This document shows positions 50,469-59,141 of a DNA stretch of 64,000 nt, in pieces; the first letter of the stretch is position 1; each line of letters opens with the position of its first letter. This DNA comes from Arthrobacter sp. MYb229 (GTDB lineage Bacteria > Actinomycetota > Actinomycetes > Actinomycetales > Micrococcaceae). Where the stretch lies: the NCBI RefSeq assembly GCF_002975405.1, contig NZ_PCPS01000002.1, positions 806,001 to 870,000 of the forward strand. Direction: 5' to 3'. The notes under the pieces were generated by a model, which saw only the letters and a list, made by a program, of their open reading frames with translations, did not search any database and was not told the origin of the DNA. The translations under genes were made by a program, and so were the position numbers.

Positions 50469-51881
50469 ATGAAACAAATTGAACGTGACGTCGTTGTGAT
50501 CGGTGCTGGGCCATCGGGTCTGACCGCCGCCTTCGAACTGCAAAAATGCGGCAAGACCGTGGCGGTGCTCGAAGCGCGTGACCGTGTAGGCGGGCGCACC
50601 TGGAGCGAAGAAATGGACGGCGCCACCATTGAAATCGGTGGCCAGTGGATCAGCCCGGATCAGACCGGATTGTATTCGCTGATCGACGAGTTGGGCATCG
50701 AAACCTTCGAACGCTACAAAGCGGGCAAGAGCGTCTATCGAACCACCGATGGCGAGAGCATCGTCTATGAAGGCGCGGATTTCCCGGTCGCGGCAAGCAC
50801 CGTAGTCGAAATGAACAAACTCATTGAGCTGATGAATGAGCTTGCGGCACAGATGAATCCAGACAAGCCATGGGAGCACCCGCGCGCCAAGGAGCTGGAC
50901 ATGGTCTCCTTCCATCATTTCTTGCGCGAACATTCGGCAGACAATCTCGCCTGCGAAAACATTGGGCTATTTATCGCCGGTGGCATGCTGACCAAACCGG
51001 CGCACACCTTCTCGGCATTGCAAGCGGTGCTGATGGCATCCTCGGCAGGATCTTTCGACAACCTTGTTGATGAGGATTTCATCCTTGACCGTCGCATCGT
51101 GGGCACCATGCAGGGAGTTTCCAAAACGGTGGCCGCGCGCCTCGGCGACGACGTATTCCTGGAGAATCCGGTGTTGAAGCTCGAATGGTCTGAAGATGGG
51201 GTAATCGCCCACGGAGCTACCGTCAGCGTGAAGGCCAAGAAGGCTGTCATTGCAGTTCCGCCGAACCTGTACTCGCGCATCAGCTATGTGCCGGCGCTTC
51301 CCCGCAAGCAGCTGATCACCCACCAGCACCACTCCATGGGTCTAGTGATCAAGGTCCATGCCGTGTACGAGACGCCGTTCTGGCGAGAAGCCGGGCTATC
51401 CGGAACCTGTTTCGGCCCAAGCTCCTTGGTCCAGGAACTCTATGACAACACCTACACCGGAGAAAGCACCGGTACCCTGGTCGGTTTCATCTCTGACGTC
51501 AACGCCGATGCCATGTGGGAACTGAACGAAGAAGACCGCAAGGAGCAGATCCTGCAGGGGATCTGCGAATTCCTCGGCGAGAAAGCCTTGGAGCCAAAGG
51601 TCTTCTACCTTTCGGATTTCGGCGCCGAAGAATGGACCCGCGGGGCCTATGCCACCAGCTACGACTTGGGCGGCCTCTCGCGGTTCGGCGCAACCCAAAA
51701 TGACAACGTCGGACCGCTCTACTTCTCCTCCTCAGATCTCGCCGGAGAAGGATTCCAGCACGTGGATGGCGCCGTGCGAATGGGCCGCCGCTCGGCCGCA
51801 CGAATCATCGCCGAGCTTGACGGGGCCAGCTACGACGAAAACTATGACGGTGTGGCTCCACTGAATAAGGTCACCGCCTAG
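50469..51881 (+). CDS. puo: Putrescine oxidase-like flavin monoamine oxidase
   Basis: ATG 50469 follows GAGGAGA, giving 470 aa; an earlier ATG at 50433 lies in the palindrome. The FAD motif VVVIGAGPSGLTAAFELQKC leads, then LEARDRVGGRTWSEEMDGAT, IEIGGQWISPDQTGLYSLI, and the C-terminal YFSSSDLAGEGFQHVDGAVR with the second FAD contact. Sequence features match bacterial putrescine oxidases of Rhodococcus and Micrococcus, which convert putrescine to 4-aminobutanal, ammonia and H2O2. It heads a three-gene operon with a Usp protein and an APC permease. Confidence 0.9.
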   Translation: MKQIERDVVVIGAGPSGLTAAFELQKCGKTVAVLEARDRVGGRTWSEEMDGATIEIGGQWISPDQTGLYSLIDELGIETFERYKAGKSVYRTTDGESIVYEGADFPVAASTVVEMNKLIELMNELAAQMNPDKPWEHPRAKELDMVSFHHFLREHSADNLACENIGLFIAGGMLTKPAHTFSALQAVLMASSAGSFDNLVDEDFILDRRIVGTMQGVSKTVAARLGDDVFLENPVLKLEWSEDGVIAHGATVSVKAKKAVIAVPPNLYSRISYVPALPRKQLITHQHHSMGLVIKVHAVYETPFWREAGLSGTCFGPSSLVQELYDNTYTGESTGTLVGFISDVNADAMWELNEEDRKEQILQGICEFLGEKALEPKVFYLSDFGAEEWTRGAYATSYDLGGLSRFGATQNDNVGPLYFSSSDLAGEGFQHVDGAVRMGRRSAARIIAELDGASYDENYDGVAPLNKVTA

Positions 51882-51883
51882 CC

Positions 51884-52741
51884 ATGAAATTGCTTGTAGG
51901 ATACACCGCAGATCAACGCGGCGCCGAAGCCATCGAACTGGCCGCGGCCCTGGTGCAGGGCACCTTGTCACCCAGCCTGGTGATCGCGATAGTGCTCCCT
52001 GCCAGTACCCCGTTTAGCACCGTCTATCCCGGCGGGGACCACGGATTCGACTCGATTCTCTCCGCCAAGGTCGATGAATGGGCCGCCCACGCGCTGAACC
52101 AGGTCCCGGCGGGAGTCACCGTTCGCGTGGTAGCCCGCTCGGTGCCTTCGGTGGCCGAAGGTCTGATGGAGCTGGCCGAAGACAGCGGAGCCCATGGGAT
52201 CGTCTTGGGCGGACGCAAACGCCACCGGGCGGGTTTCTTCATGCCCGGTGGCGTGGCGAACGCGCTCCTGCACGCTTCGAGCGTTTCGGTGATCATGTCC
52301 AGCCCGCAAGCGCTAGCCTCGCTGCGTGCGGCCCAAGGGAGGATCACCCGCATGACAGCCTTCGTGGGGGACCGCCCCGGGGCACGCGAGGTGATCGCCA
52401 GCGCAGCTAGATTCGCCACAGCCCGTGGCGTGGATTTACGTGTGGCCACCCTCGTGGCTGACTCTGATGTGTCTGACCCGGCCACCGAGCTGAACCAGCA
52501 TCTGGTGCGCACCAGGAAGTTCCTCACCGAACTGACCGACTCCATGGGACTGCAGGCATCCGTTGAAGTGGTTTCGGGGCAAAGCCTGGATGAGGCCATC
52601 GAGTCCCTGGAATGGATTGATGGCGAATTCGCCATTCTTGGCTCGGCGCGGCTTGCCGCCACCCGGCGCCTATTCATCGGTCCCAAGGCACAACGAATTC
52701 TGCGCCAGCTCAACGTCCCCATGGCCGTGGTGCCGAACTAA
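51884..52741 (+). CDS. Tandem universal stress protein (two Usp domains)
   Basis: 285 aa with two Usp domains. The first (residues ~1-145) ends in HGIVLGGRKRHRAGFFMPGG, the second (~150-285) ends in FAILGSARLAATRRLFIGPK followed by AQRILRQLNVPMAVVP. The nucleotide-binding glycines are only partly kept. It begins two bases after the oxidase stop and precedes the permease, so it is co-expressed with polyamine breakdown. A role in sensing ATP or AMP for the permease is possible but not shown. Confidence 0.88.
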   Translation: MKLLVGYTADQRGAEAIELAAALVQGTLSPSLVIAIVLPASTPFSTVYPGGDHGFDSILSAKVDEWAAHALNQVPAGVTVRVVARSVPSVAEGLMELAEDSGAHGIVLGGRKRHRAGFFMPGGVANALLHASSVSVIMSSPQALASLRAAQGRITRMTAFVGDRPGAREVIASAARFATARGVDLRVATLVADSDVSDPATELNQHLVRTRKFLTELTDSMGLQASVEVVSGQSLDEAIESLEWIDGEFAILGSARLAATRRLFIGPKAQRILRQLNVPMAVVPN

Positions 52742-52819
52742 AATCCGTGGAGCGGGCGCTGCCCGCACCCTGGACAGACGACGACGCCTGCCCAGCATGA
52801 ACCCCAGAAGGTAATCACT

Positions 52820-54328
52820 ATGTCGCAAGATCTCAGACGGGACACCGTCGAGCAACCGGACACCGGCCTGCACTCCAAGGGCCTGTCCACCGGCACCGTA
52901 GGCGTGCTGGGACTGGTCGTGATCGGTATTTCCTGTATTGCCCCGGCCTACACCTTGACCGCCGGTCTAGGCGCCACGGTGTCCGAGGTCGGCACGCAAC
53001 TTCCGGCCATCTTGCTGGCGGGTTTCATTCCGATGCTGCTGGTGGCACTGGGCTACCGCGAGCTAAACAACGCGATGCCGGACTCGGGGACTTCATTTAC
53101 CTGGGCCACCCGCGCCTTTGGTCCCATGATCGGTTGGATGGGTGGCTGGGGGCTGATCGCGGCGACGGTGATCGTCTTATCGAATCTGGCGGCCGTAGCC
53201 GTGGATTTCTTCTATATCCTCATCGCCCAGCTCACCGGCAATCAAGCGATTGCCGAGCTGACGGATAATCTTTGGGTCAACATTCCCACCACACTGGCCT
53301 TTATCGCCGCGGCGGCTTATATTTCCTATCGCGGACTGAACGCAACCAAGGTGTTTCAGTATATTTTGGTCGGTTTCCAAGTATCGGTGCTGCTGCTCTT
53401 TGCCGTCATGGCCTTCACCAACAGCACGCCCTTTGACCGCACGCCGATCACCTTAGACATGTTCAACCCGGCGAGCGTGGATTCATTTTCGGCCTTTGCC
53501 GCGGGCATCTCGCTATCCATCTTCGTGTTCTGGGGATGGGATGTCACGCTGACCATGAACGAAGAAACCACCGACCCCAACAAGGTACCCGGACGCGGCG
53601 CGACCTGGACAGTGCTCCTGATCATCGCCTTGTATCTAGCGGTTTCCTTGGGAGTCCTCTACTGGGCAGGTGTGGGTGAAACCGGGCTCGGGGCAGGCAA
53701 TGAAGCGAACCAAGAATCGATTTTTGCGGTGCTTTCGGGGCCGATCATGGGTCCACTGGCCATCCTGATGTCATTGGCGATTCTCTCCTCCTCGGCAGCC
53801 TCGCTGCAGTCAACCATGGTGTCTCCGGCACGCACCTTGCTCGCCATGGGCTACTACAAGGCCTTGCCGCCGAGCTTCGCCAAGATTTCGCCACGCTTCA
53901 TGTCGCCCTCAGTAGCTACCATCGTCTCGGCAGCTGCCGCCGCGGTGTTCTATGTCGTGACCCGGCTGATCTCCGAAAATGCATTGTGGGACACCATCAC
54001 GGCGCTCGGGCTGATGATCTGCTTCTACTACGGACTGACGGCGCTGGCCTGCGTCTGGTATTTCCGCGGTGAACTATTTACCAACGTGCGGAATTTCTTC
54101 TTCAAATTCTTGGCTCCTTTGGTCGGCGGTGTGGTGCTGCTGGTAATGTTCTTCAGCACCGCCGTCGAATCGATGAACCCCGATTACGGTTCCGGATCCG
54201 CGATCGGCAATGTGGGAATGGTCTTCATCCTCGGCGTAGGTGTGCTGCTGCTTGGCGTAGCAATCATGCTCTTCACCAGGGTGCGGCATCCCGCTTTCTT
54301 CAAGGGAGAAACAATCAAAACGCGTTGA
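52820..54328 (+). CDS. APC superfamily amino acid/polyamine permease
   Basis: 502 aa with 12 membrane segments and APC motifs: LGLVVIGISCIAPAYTLTAG, ATVSEVGTQLPAILLAGFIP, MPDSGTSFTWATRAFGPMIG and WGWDVTLTMNEETTDPNKVP. GAAGG precedes the ATG. Being third in the putrescine oxidase operon, it most likely imports putrescine or a related amine. The nearby hairpin at 54360 closes the operon. Confidence 0.9.
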   Translation: MSQDLRRDTVEQPDTGLHSKGLSTGTVGVLGLVVIGISCIAPAYTLTAGLGATVSEVGTQLPAILLAGFIPMLLVALGYRELNNAMPDSGTSFTWATRAFGPMIGWMGGWGLIAATVIVLSNLAAVAVDFFYILIAQLTGNQAIAELTDNLWVNIPTTLAFIAAAAYISYRGLNATKVFQYILVGFQVSVLLLFAVMAFTNSTPFDRTPITLDMFNPASVDSFSAFAAGISLSIFVFWGWDVTLTMNEETTDPNKVPGRGATWTVLLIIALYLAVSLGVLYWAGVGETGLGAGNEANQESIFAVLSGPIMGPLAILMSLAILSSSAASLQSTMVSPARTLLAMGYYKALPPSFAKISPRFMSPSVATIVSAAAAAVFYVVTRLISENALWDTITALGLMICFYYGLTALACVWYFRGELFTNVRNFFFKFLAPLVGGVVLLVMFFSTAVESMNPDYGSGSAIGNVGMVFILGVGVLLLGVAIMLFTRVRHPAFFKGETIKTR

Positions 54329-54359
54329 GCGCAGCCATAATGTGCCCTCAACAAATATC

Positions 54360-54396
54360 ATTGAACCACCCACGAATGCCTTGTGGGTGGTTCAAT
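54360..54396. terminator. Terminator hairpin after the putrescine operon
   Basis: A 14-bp perfect stem (54360-54373 with 54383-54396, ATTGAACCACCCAC arm) lies 31 bases after the permease stop and just before the arsC-like start. Confidence 0.82.
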
Positions 54397-54402
54397 GAGT
54401 TC

Positions 54403-54807
54403 ATGGCTACTTCGGTTCTTTTTATCTGCTCGCGCAATGCAGGCAAGTCGCAAATGGCTGCGGCATTGATGGATCTTGTTTCTGGCGGCACGGTCACCAG
54501 CTATTCGGCCGGTACAAACCCTGGCACCGTGATCAATCACGAGGCGGTCGATTCTTTGGCCGAAACCGGTGCAGACATGTCTGCCGGAACGCCTAAGGCT
54601 ATTGATTCATCGGTCGTGGAGAAGGTGGACCGCGTAGTCATCTTGGGGAGCGAAGCCAACCCTAGCATTGACGAAGCGATCCCCACCGAACGCTGGATCA
54701 CCTATGAACCGAGCGAAGACGGGGTCACCGGTGCGGAACGGATGAATATGATCCGTGACGAAATTGCAGATCGCGTTCGCGAACTGTTCCATGAACTGGA
54801 GAAGTAA
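54403..54807 (+). CDS. Arsenate reductase-like low-molecular-weight phosphatase fold protein (mycothiol-type)
   Basis: 134 aa from ATG 54403. The P-loop reads SVLFICSRNAGKSQMAAALM: the Cys of CX5R is present but the Arg is Lys, as in corynebacterial mycothiol-dependent ArsC enzymes (NGGKSQMA). Further matches are SAGTNPGTVINHEAVDSLAE, ADMSAGTPKAID, VDRVVILGSEANPS and an acidic end DEIADRVRELF. Such enzymes attach arsenate to mycothiol for reduction. No Acr3 or ArsR is near. No Shine-Dalgarno sequence is visible and the start is close to the hairpin. It overlaps the MFS gene by 17 bases. Confidence 0.78.
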   Translation: MATSVLFICSRNAGKSQMAAALMDLVSGGTVTSYSAGTNPGTVINHEAVDSLAETGADMSAGTPKAIDSSVVEKVDRVVILGSEANPSIDEAIPTERWITYEPSEDGVTGAERMNMIRDEIADRVRELFHELEK

Positions 54808-55999
54808 GATCACCACGAGCAAGACCAAGCAGGGCAAGAATTCATGGTGGCTTCCAGGCATCTGCCTAGTCCTCACTGGCTGGTGCGCCAACCAGTACGT
54901 ATCGCTTATTAGCTGGTACCAGCAGCACCGCGAGTTGAACGAAATTGAAGCGATGCTGGTGATGGGTAGCTATTTGCTCGGCATGATCCCCACTTTGCTC
55001 TTGGGCGGGCCTCTGGCCGACAAATTTGGCCGCAAGCCGTTCACGCTGCTGGCGCTGACCGCGTCCACGCTGGGTTCGGTTGCCATGATGTTCGGCATGG
55101 TGAACGACTCCGGGTTGTATCTCGGACGTGTCTTCACCGGAATGGGGATGGGACTGGCGATGGTCGCGGTGACCAGCTGGGTTAAAGTACTGAGCGTCGG
55201 TCCGGCAGGAGCCACTCGTGCGGCCCTGTGCACCTCGGCAGGCTTTGCCTTGGGACCGATAATTTCCGGGGCAATAGTTGGCGCGAGCGCTAGCCCCGAA
55301 CTGGCTTATGGAATTCACGCCGTAGCTGCTGTGTCTTGGCTGCTGCTGATCACCACAGTCAAGGAAGAAAAAGCTCCCAAACTTCGAACAGCTGGAGGCA
55401 GCACCACGGCGGAGAATCTCGCCCGCTTCAGATTCGTCGTTCTTCCAGCGGCTCCGTGGGTCTTTGGGCTGGCCGCTAGTGGCTTTGCCATAGTTCCCGC
55501 ATTGAGCACGGACGCTGGCCAGTCATCGCTGTTCTACACCACCGCCGCGGTTGCCATCACCATGGGCATGGGAGTGATCATCCAGCCACTGGCCAAACGA
55601 TACAACAACACCAGCAAGGTGAACCTATTGCTCGCCGGGCTCACTCTGGCGGTCCTGGCTTTTCTCTTGATGATCGTGGTTTACACGACCGGCTCCGAAG
55701 CCTTGGGCGTCCTCGCCTTTATTCTCTCGGGTTCGGCAAATGGCGTCTTGCTGGTGGCTGGGTTGAGCCAGGTGCTTGACCTTGCCGGATCGGCAGAAAT
55801 GGGCAAACTCACCGGACGGTTCTATGCGGTGTGCTTTATCGGATTTAGCTTCCCGACCCTCTTCGCCATGTGGCGTCCATTCGCGGACCCCATCTGGTTT
55901 ATCGCGTTGCTAATCGGGCTTTGCTTGCTCAGCATGGTGTGCGTATTTGCCGCGCGTAGAAACCTTCCGGCAAGGACACTGGATCTAGTAGCTAGCTAG
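54791..55999 (+). CDS. MFS transporter overlapping the arsC-like gene
   Basis: About 402 aa from ATG 54791, which lies within the last codons of the arsC-like gene; no better start is visible. 12 hydrophobic segments, with MFS motif LGGPLADKFGRKPFTLLALT and a YLGRVFTGMGMGLAMVAVTS helix. The 17-base overlap means coupled translation with the ArsC-like protein. It is convergent with the Lrp gene, their ends overlapping by four bases. Substrate unknown. Confidence 0.85.
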   Translation: MNWRSKITTSKTKQGKNSWWLPGICLVLTGWCANQYVSLISWYQQHRELNEIEAMLVMGSYLLGMIPTLLLGGPLADKFGRKPFTLLALTASTLGSVAMMFGMVNDSGLYLGRVFTGMGMGLAMVAVTSWVKVLSVGPAGATRAALCTSAGFALGPIISGAIVGASASPELAYGIHAVAAVSWLLLITTVKEEKAPKLRTAGGSTTAENLARFRFVVLPAAPWVFGLAASGFAIVPALSTDAGQSSLFYTTAAVAITMGMGVIIQPLAKRYNNTSKVNLLLAGLTLAVLAFLLMIVVYTTGSEALGVLAFILSGSANGVLLVAGLSQVLDLAGSAEMGKLTGRFYAVCFIGFSFPTLFAMWRPFADPIWFIALLIGLCLLSMVCVFAARRNLPARTLDLVAS

Positions 56000-56484
56000 T
56001 TCTTGGTTCCGCTGAGTTTCTTGAGCAATTCGGTGGTGCGGTAGGGGATCACGTCGCGCAGAATCATCGAGGTAGATGTGCGCGTGATGCCAGGACATAG
56101 GCGGATCTCTTCGGAGACTCGATATAGATCATCTGGATCGGTGGCCGAGACGCGGATCAACAAGTCGGTTTCACCGGCCGGTGCAACACATTCGAGTACC
56201 TCTGGGATGCCGCGAAGTGCCTCGATGGCTTCATTCAAACTTGACTGGTTGAGCTCTGCACTGACGAACGCGCTGACTCCGCGCCCCATCGAGCTTGGCA
56301 GGATCCGTGCGGTATTTGGACGCAACGCGCCAGAGTGGGCCAGCCGTTCCAGCCGGGTCTGCACGGTGCCGCGGGCCAAACCCAGCTGCTGTGCCAGCAT
56401 CATGATCGGCACTCGGGGATCGGCATCCAGGGCCAACAGGATTCGGCGGTCGGTCTCATCGAGCTGATACGTTTCCGAATGCAT
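55996..56484 (-). CDS. Lrp/AsnC family transcriptional regulator
   Basis: 162 aa from ATG 56484, with AGGAGAAA upstream. AsnC-type helix-turn-helix (residues ~8-60: LDETDRRILLALDADPRVPI, LAQQLGLARGTVQTRLERLA) and RAM domain (VLECVAPAGETDLLIRVSAT, LCPGITRTSTSMILRDVIPY). It may regulate the convergent MFS gene, but that is a guess. Not closely similar to the Lrp protein at 47370. Confidence 0.9.
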   Translation of the reverse strand: MHSETYQLDETDRRILLALDADPRVPIMMLAQQLGLARGTVQTRLERLAHSGALRPNTARILPSSMGRGVSAFVSAELNQSSLNEAIEALRGIPEVLECVAPAGETDLLIRVSATDPDDLYRVSEEIRLCPGITRTSTSMILRDVIPYRTTELLKKLSGTKN

Positions 56485-56717
56485 ATGGAGTTTCTCCTGT
56501 GCTGGCAAGTTGGGTGGGCGGCGGCGTAAGTGCCTTCATAGGATTTTAGTCAAAATGACCAGCCGCACCCAAGTGTGTTGCACGGTCTGACCGGTTTTGT
56601 TGCGTCTAACTCATTATGTGTCATCGCCCGGATGCAGTCGAATCTTCGAACACCGACTTATCCACAACTTGCCTATTCCCACACCAAATAACCGCAAATA
56701 ACAGTAACCTATCAAGT

Positions 56718-56921
56718 ATGAGGTTTATGAGATTGGAAGACGTCGCCGAAGAGTTGAACGTCAAGCTTCCGCAGGTACGCGCACTGGTGAAAAGCGGCGA
56801 GCTTCCGGCGATACAGATTGGTGGACGTGGCATGTGGCGGGTCGAAAGGGTCGAATTGGAAAACTACATTCAGCACCGCTATGCCCAAGCCCGCGACGAA
56901 ATCAGCGACGGCAGCGAATAG
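56718..56921 (+). CDS. Small helix-turn-helix (excisionase/MerR-like) DNA-binding protein, 67 aa
   Basis: ATG 56718 gives MRFMRLEDVAEELNVKLPQV and then RALVKSGELPAIQIGGRGMW, the pattern of short excisionase/AlpA-like winged-helix proteins. RVERVELENYIQHRY completes the fold. No Shine-Dalgarno sequence is present and the message may be leaderless. Proteins of this kind are conserved as single genes in actinobacteria, so it need not come from a phage; there is no integrase nearby. A hairpin follows. Confidence 0.8.
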   Translation: MRFMRLEDVAEELNVKLPQVRALVKSGELPAIQIGGRGMWRVERVELENYIQHRYAQARDEISDGSE

Positions 56922-56941
56922 CGCATGTGTAGGCGACAGCA

Positions 56942-56980
56942 GTAAATCCCGACCGAGGGACAGCCCCGGACGGGATTTAC
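56942..56980. terminator. Terminator hairpin between the HTH and MerR genes
   Basis: A 10-bp stem (56942-56951 with 56971-56980; left arm GTAAATCCCG) lies between two convergent genes. Confidence 0.7.
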
Positions 56981-56994
56981 CTCTAGGAGTGCAA

Positions 56995-57771
56995 CTACCC
57001 CTGCATAAAACGTTCCAAAGATGCCTTCACAAAGGGAGCTTGGTCTACGTAGTTCTTCGCGAATCGTTCATCGGCCACGTACATCTCGGCCAACCCCAAT
57101 ACATATTGCCTAAGCTGTGCTTCATCTCCCTCATGGCCCGGGGTTCCGGGGATGCTATTGAGCCAAGCTACATGCTCCGCAGCAATTTGTTGGGCTCGGT
57201 CACCAGTTGGGTCTATGCCTGAACGCCCAGCCTGTATCCACTTTTCATTTAGGTCTTTCACCTGCTGCAGCTGTGCGGCCTGTTGGTCCTTCGACTGTCC
57301 GCGCCACCACTGATCCGACTTTACGTAGCTCTCTTGGCCCCAACGGGCGACTACCTCGTCTTTGTATTGTTCGTTGAAGCCGTCGAAGGCTTGATCTACA
57401 TTCATGCTCTCTCCTGATCTTAGCGATTGGATGGTGTGCCTCAGGGCGTTGATTTGGGCATCTAAAGCAGTGCGTTGGTTCCACAACTCGGTGATATGGG
57501 TTTGGAGGGCAGAAATCTCATCTTGATGCTCATCAATGATTTCGCCAATGGTTTCCAGCTTCAGTCCCAACTGACGCATTAGAAGAATGCGCTGCAGGCG
57601 CACCAACTCATGCCGGGTGTAAAAACGGTACCCATTGTCTGCGGTCCAGCTCGGATGGAGTAGACCGATATGGTCGTAGTGGCGCAGGGTTCGACTGCTC
57701 ACACCTGCGGCCCGTGCCACTTCACTGATCGAGTGCGCACCACCGGGATTGGTCGACAGAAAATCGTTCAT
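56995..57771 (-). CDS. MerR family regulator with TipAS domain
   Basis: 258 aa from ATG 57771. MerR winged helix at residues ~15-80 (SISEVARAAGVSSRTLRHYD, GLLHPSWTADNGYRFYTRHE), a coiled-coil of about 40 residues (ETIGEIIDEHQDEISALQTH), then a TipAS-like domain (FDGFNEQYKDEVVARWGQES, QWWRGQSKDQQAAQ, YVADERFAKNYVDQ). TipAS domains bind thiopeptides and other drugs. Divergent from the MFS gene at 57876, with a palindrome between, so it may activate this pump on drug binding. Confidence 0.9.
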   Translation of the reverse strand: MNDFLSTNPGGAHSISEVARAAGVSSRTLRHYDHIGLLHPSWTADNGYRFYTRHELVRLQRILLMRQLGLKLETIGEIIDEHQDEISALQTHITELWNQRTALDAQINALRHTIQSLRSGESMNVDQAFDGFNEQYKDEVVARWGQESYVKSDQWWRGQSKDQQAAQLQQVKDLNEKWIQAGRSGIDPTGDRAQQIAAEHVAWLNSIPGTPGHEGDEAQLRQYVLGLAEMYVADERFAKNYVDQAPFVKASLERFMQG

Positions 57772-57788
57772 GGCTACCACGCTAAGGG

Positions 57789-57803
57789 TTGACGCAGCGT
57801 CAA
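57789..57803 (-). promoter_or_regulatory. MerR-type palindrome between merR and MFS genes
   Basis: TTGACG-CAG-CGTCAA has two perfect 6-bp arms around three bases, located 18 bases upstream of the merR-tipAS start codon, in the space shared with the divergent MFS gene. Confidence 0.5.
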
Positions 57804-57875
57804 GGTCAAGGCGTAATGATGTTTCTGCAGACAAAGTTGTCCTGCAAATGCCAACCTTGTGTAGATTTACTATGA

Positions 57876-59141
57876 ATGCCGATTTCGGCACCGACTGCAC
57901 CCGCACCAGGAGCGGACTTGGCACCGACCATTACCCAACGCCGTTGGGCGCTGTATACGCTGTTTTTCCTCCCCGGGCTGACGATGTCCTCTTGGGTAAC
58001 CCGTACACCGGCCATTCGCGATCTGCTCGAAGCTACCCCCGCCAAGATGGGGCTTGTGCTCTTCGGCTTATCCGTAGGATCGATGCTTGGAATTATCTTC
58101 TCCGGAAAGCTCGTTGCGCGTTTCGCGGCCCGTCCGGTGATCCAAGCAGGCTCATCCGCCGTGGTTATCTCTATGCCGCTGATTGGAATAAGCGCCCACT
58201 TCCAATTGGAATGGTGCGTCGCCGCGGGTCTATTCATCTTCGGCGCCGGAATGGGCAGTGCAGAAGTTGGCATGAACGTGGAAGGCGCCGAGGTGGAACG
58301 AATCACCAAGAAGCCATTCCTTGCGAGCCTGCACGGCTTCTTCTCGCTCGGTACCGTCATTGGGGCGAGCCTCGGGATAGTCTTCACGTCGCTGGCCTTC
58401 CCTGTAATTTGGCACTTGGTGCTCAGCGGCCTGCTTTCCCTCGCGCTATTCCTCTACGTCAATCGCTATCTTCCGCAGGGAACCGGAAAAATCGATACGC
58501 ACAGGCAGGATGGAGAAGTGCCGCAGCGCACCGCGCGGTTGTGGCTGGATCCTCGCTTGTTGCTGATCGGCTTCATCGTCTTGGCGATGGCGCTCGCCGA
58601 AGGGTCCGCCAATGATTGGCTCCCGCTGGTCATGGTGGACGGCCACGGGTTTGACCCGGCCGCGGGCTCCCTGATTTTCACCGGCTTCGCGTTGGCGATG
58701 ACCATTGGCAGGTTCTGCGGCGGCTGGTTCATCGCACGTTTCGGCGCGAGCCGGACCTTTGCCGTGAGCGCCTTCCTCGGTGCGTCCGGCCTGTCCGGCG
58801 TCATCTTTCTCGATAACCCGGTTCTTGCAGGCAGCGCAGTCATTCTGTGGGGAATCGGCACCTCGCTCGCATTTCCGCTGGCGATTTCTGCCGCTGGAGC
58901 CTCAGGAAATGATCCTGCAGGACGCGTCGCCGTAGCAGCAACTATTGGATACATCGCATTCCTGGTCGGCCCGCCACTCCTCGGATTCGTGGGTGATGAA
59001 TTTGGGCTGCGTCAGGCATTGATCCTGCCTTTGGGGTTTGTCATCGTGGCGATGTTCTTGTCCTCCGCGGTGTCCGAGCGAAAGATCAAGATTGAAAGAG
59101 TCCATAGCGAAGCCGTTGAAGACAGTGATCCACGACACTAA
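57876..59141 (+). CDS. MFS transporter, divergent from MerR-TipAS
   Basis: 421 aa from ATG 57876 with 12 hydrophobic segments (first: LYTLFFLPGLTMSSWVTRTP) and MFS pattern after helix 2 (MLGIIFSGKLVARFAARPVI) and FCGGWFIARFGASRTF in the second half. It resembles the YbjJ/FucP-like MFS members (SSWVTRTPAIRD). No ribosome site is visible and TAGATT lies 10 bases before the start, so the mRNA may be leaderless. Probably an exporter; substrate unknown. Confidence 0.87.
   Translation: MPISAPTAPAPGADLAPTITQRRWALYTLFFLPGLTMSSWVTRTPAIRDLLEATPAKMGLVLFGLSVGSMLGIIFSGKLVARFAARPVIQAGSSAVVISMPLIGISAHFQLEWCVAAGLFIFGAGMGSAEVGMNVEGAEVERITKKPFLASLHGFFSLGTVIGASLGIVFTSLAFPVIWHLVLSGLLSLALFLYVNRYLPQGTGKIDTHRQDGEVPQRTARLWLDPRLLLIGFIVLAMALAEGSANDWLPLVMVDGHGFDPAAGSLIFTGFALAMTIGRFCGGWFIARFGASRTFAVSAFLGASGLSGVIFLDNPVLAGSAVILWGIGTSLAFPLAISAAGASGNDPAGRVAVAATIGYIAFLVGPPLLGFVGDEFGLRQALILPLGFVIVAMFLSSAVSERKIKIERVHSEAVEDSDPRH

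Noticed and set aside
56718-56921. Excisionase-like HTH gene as a sign of a prophage or integrative element
   Set aside because: No integrase, att-like repeats or phage genes around; this short HTH protein type is often a stand-alone chromosomal gene in the group.
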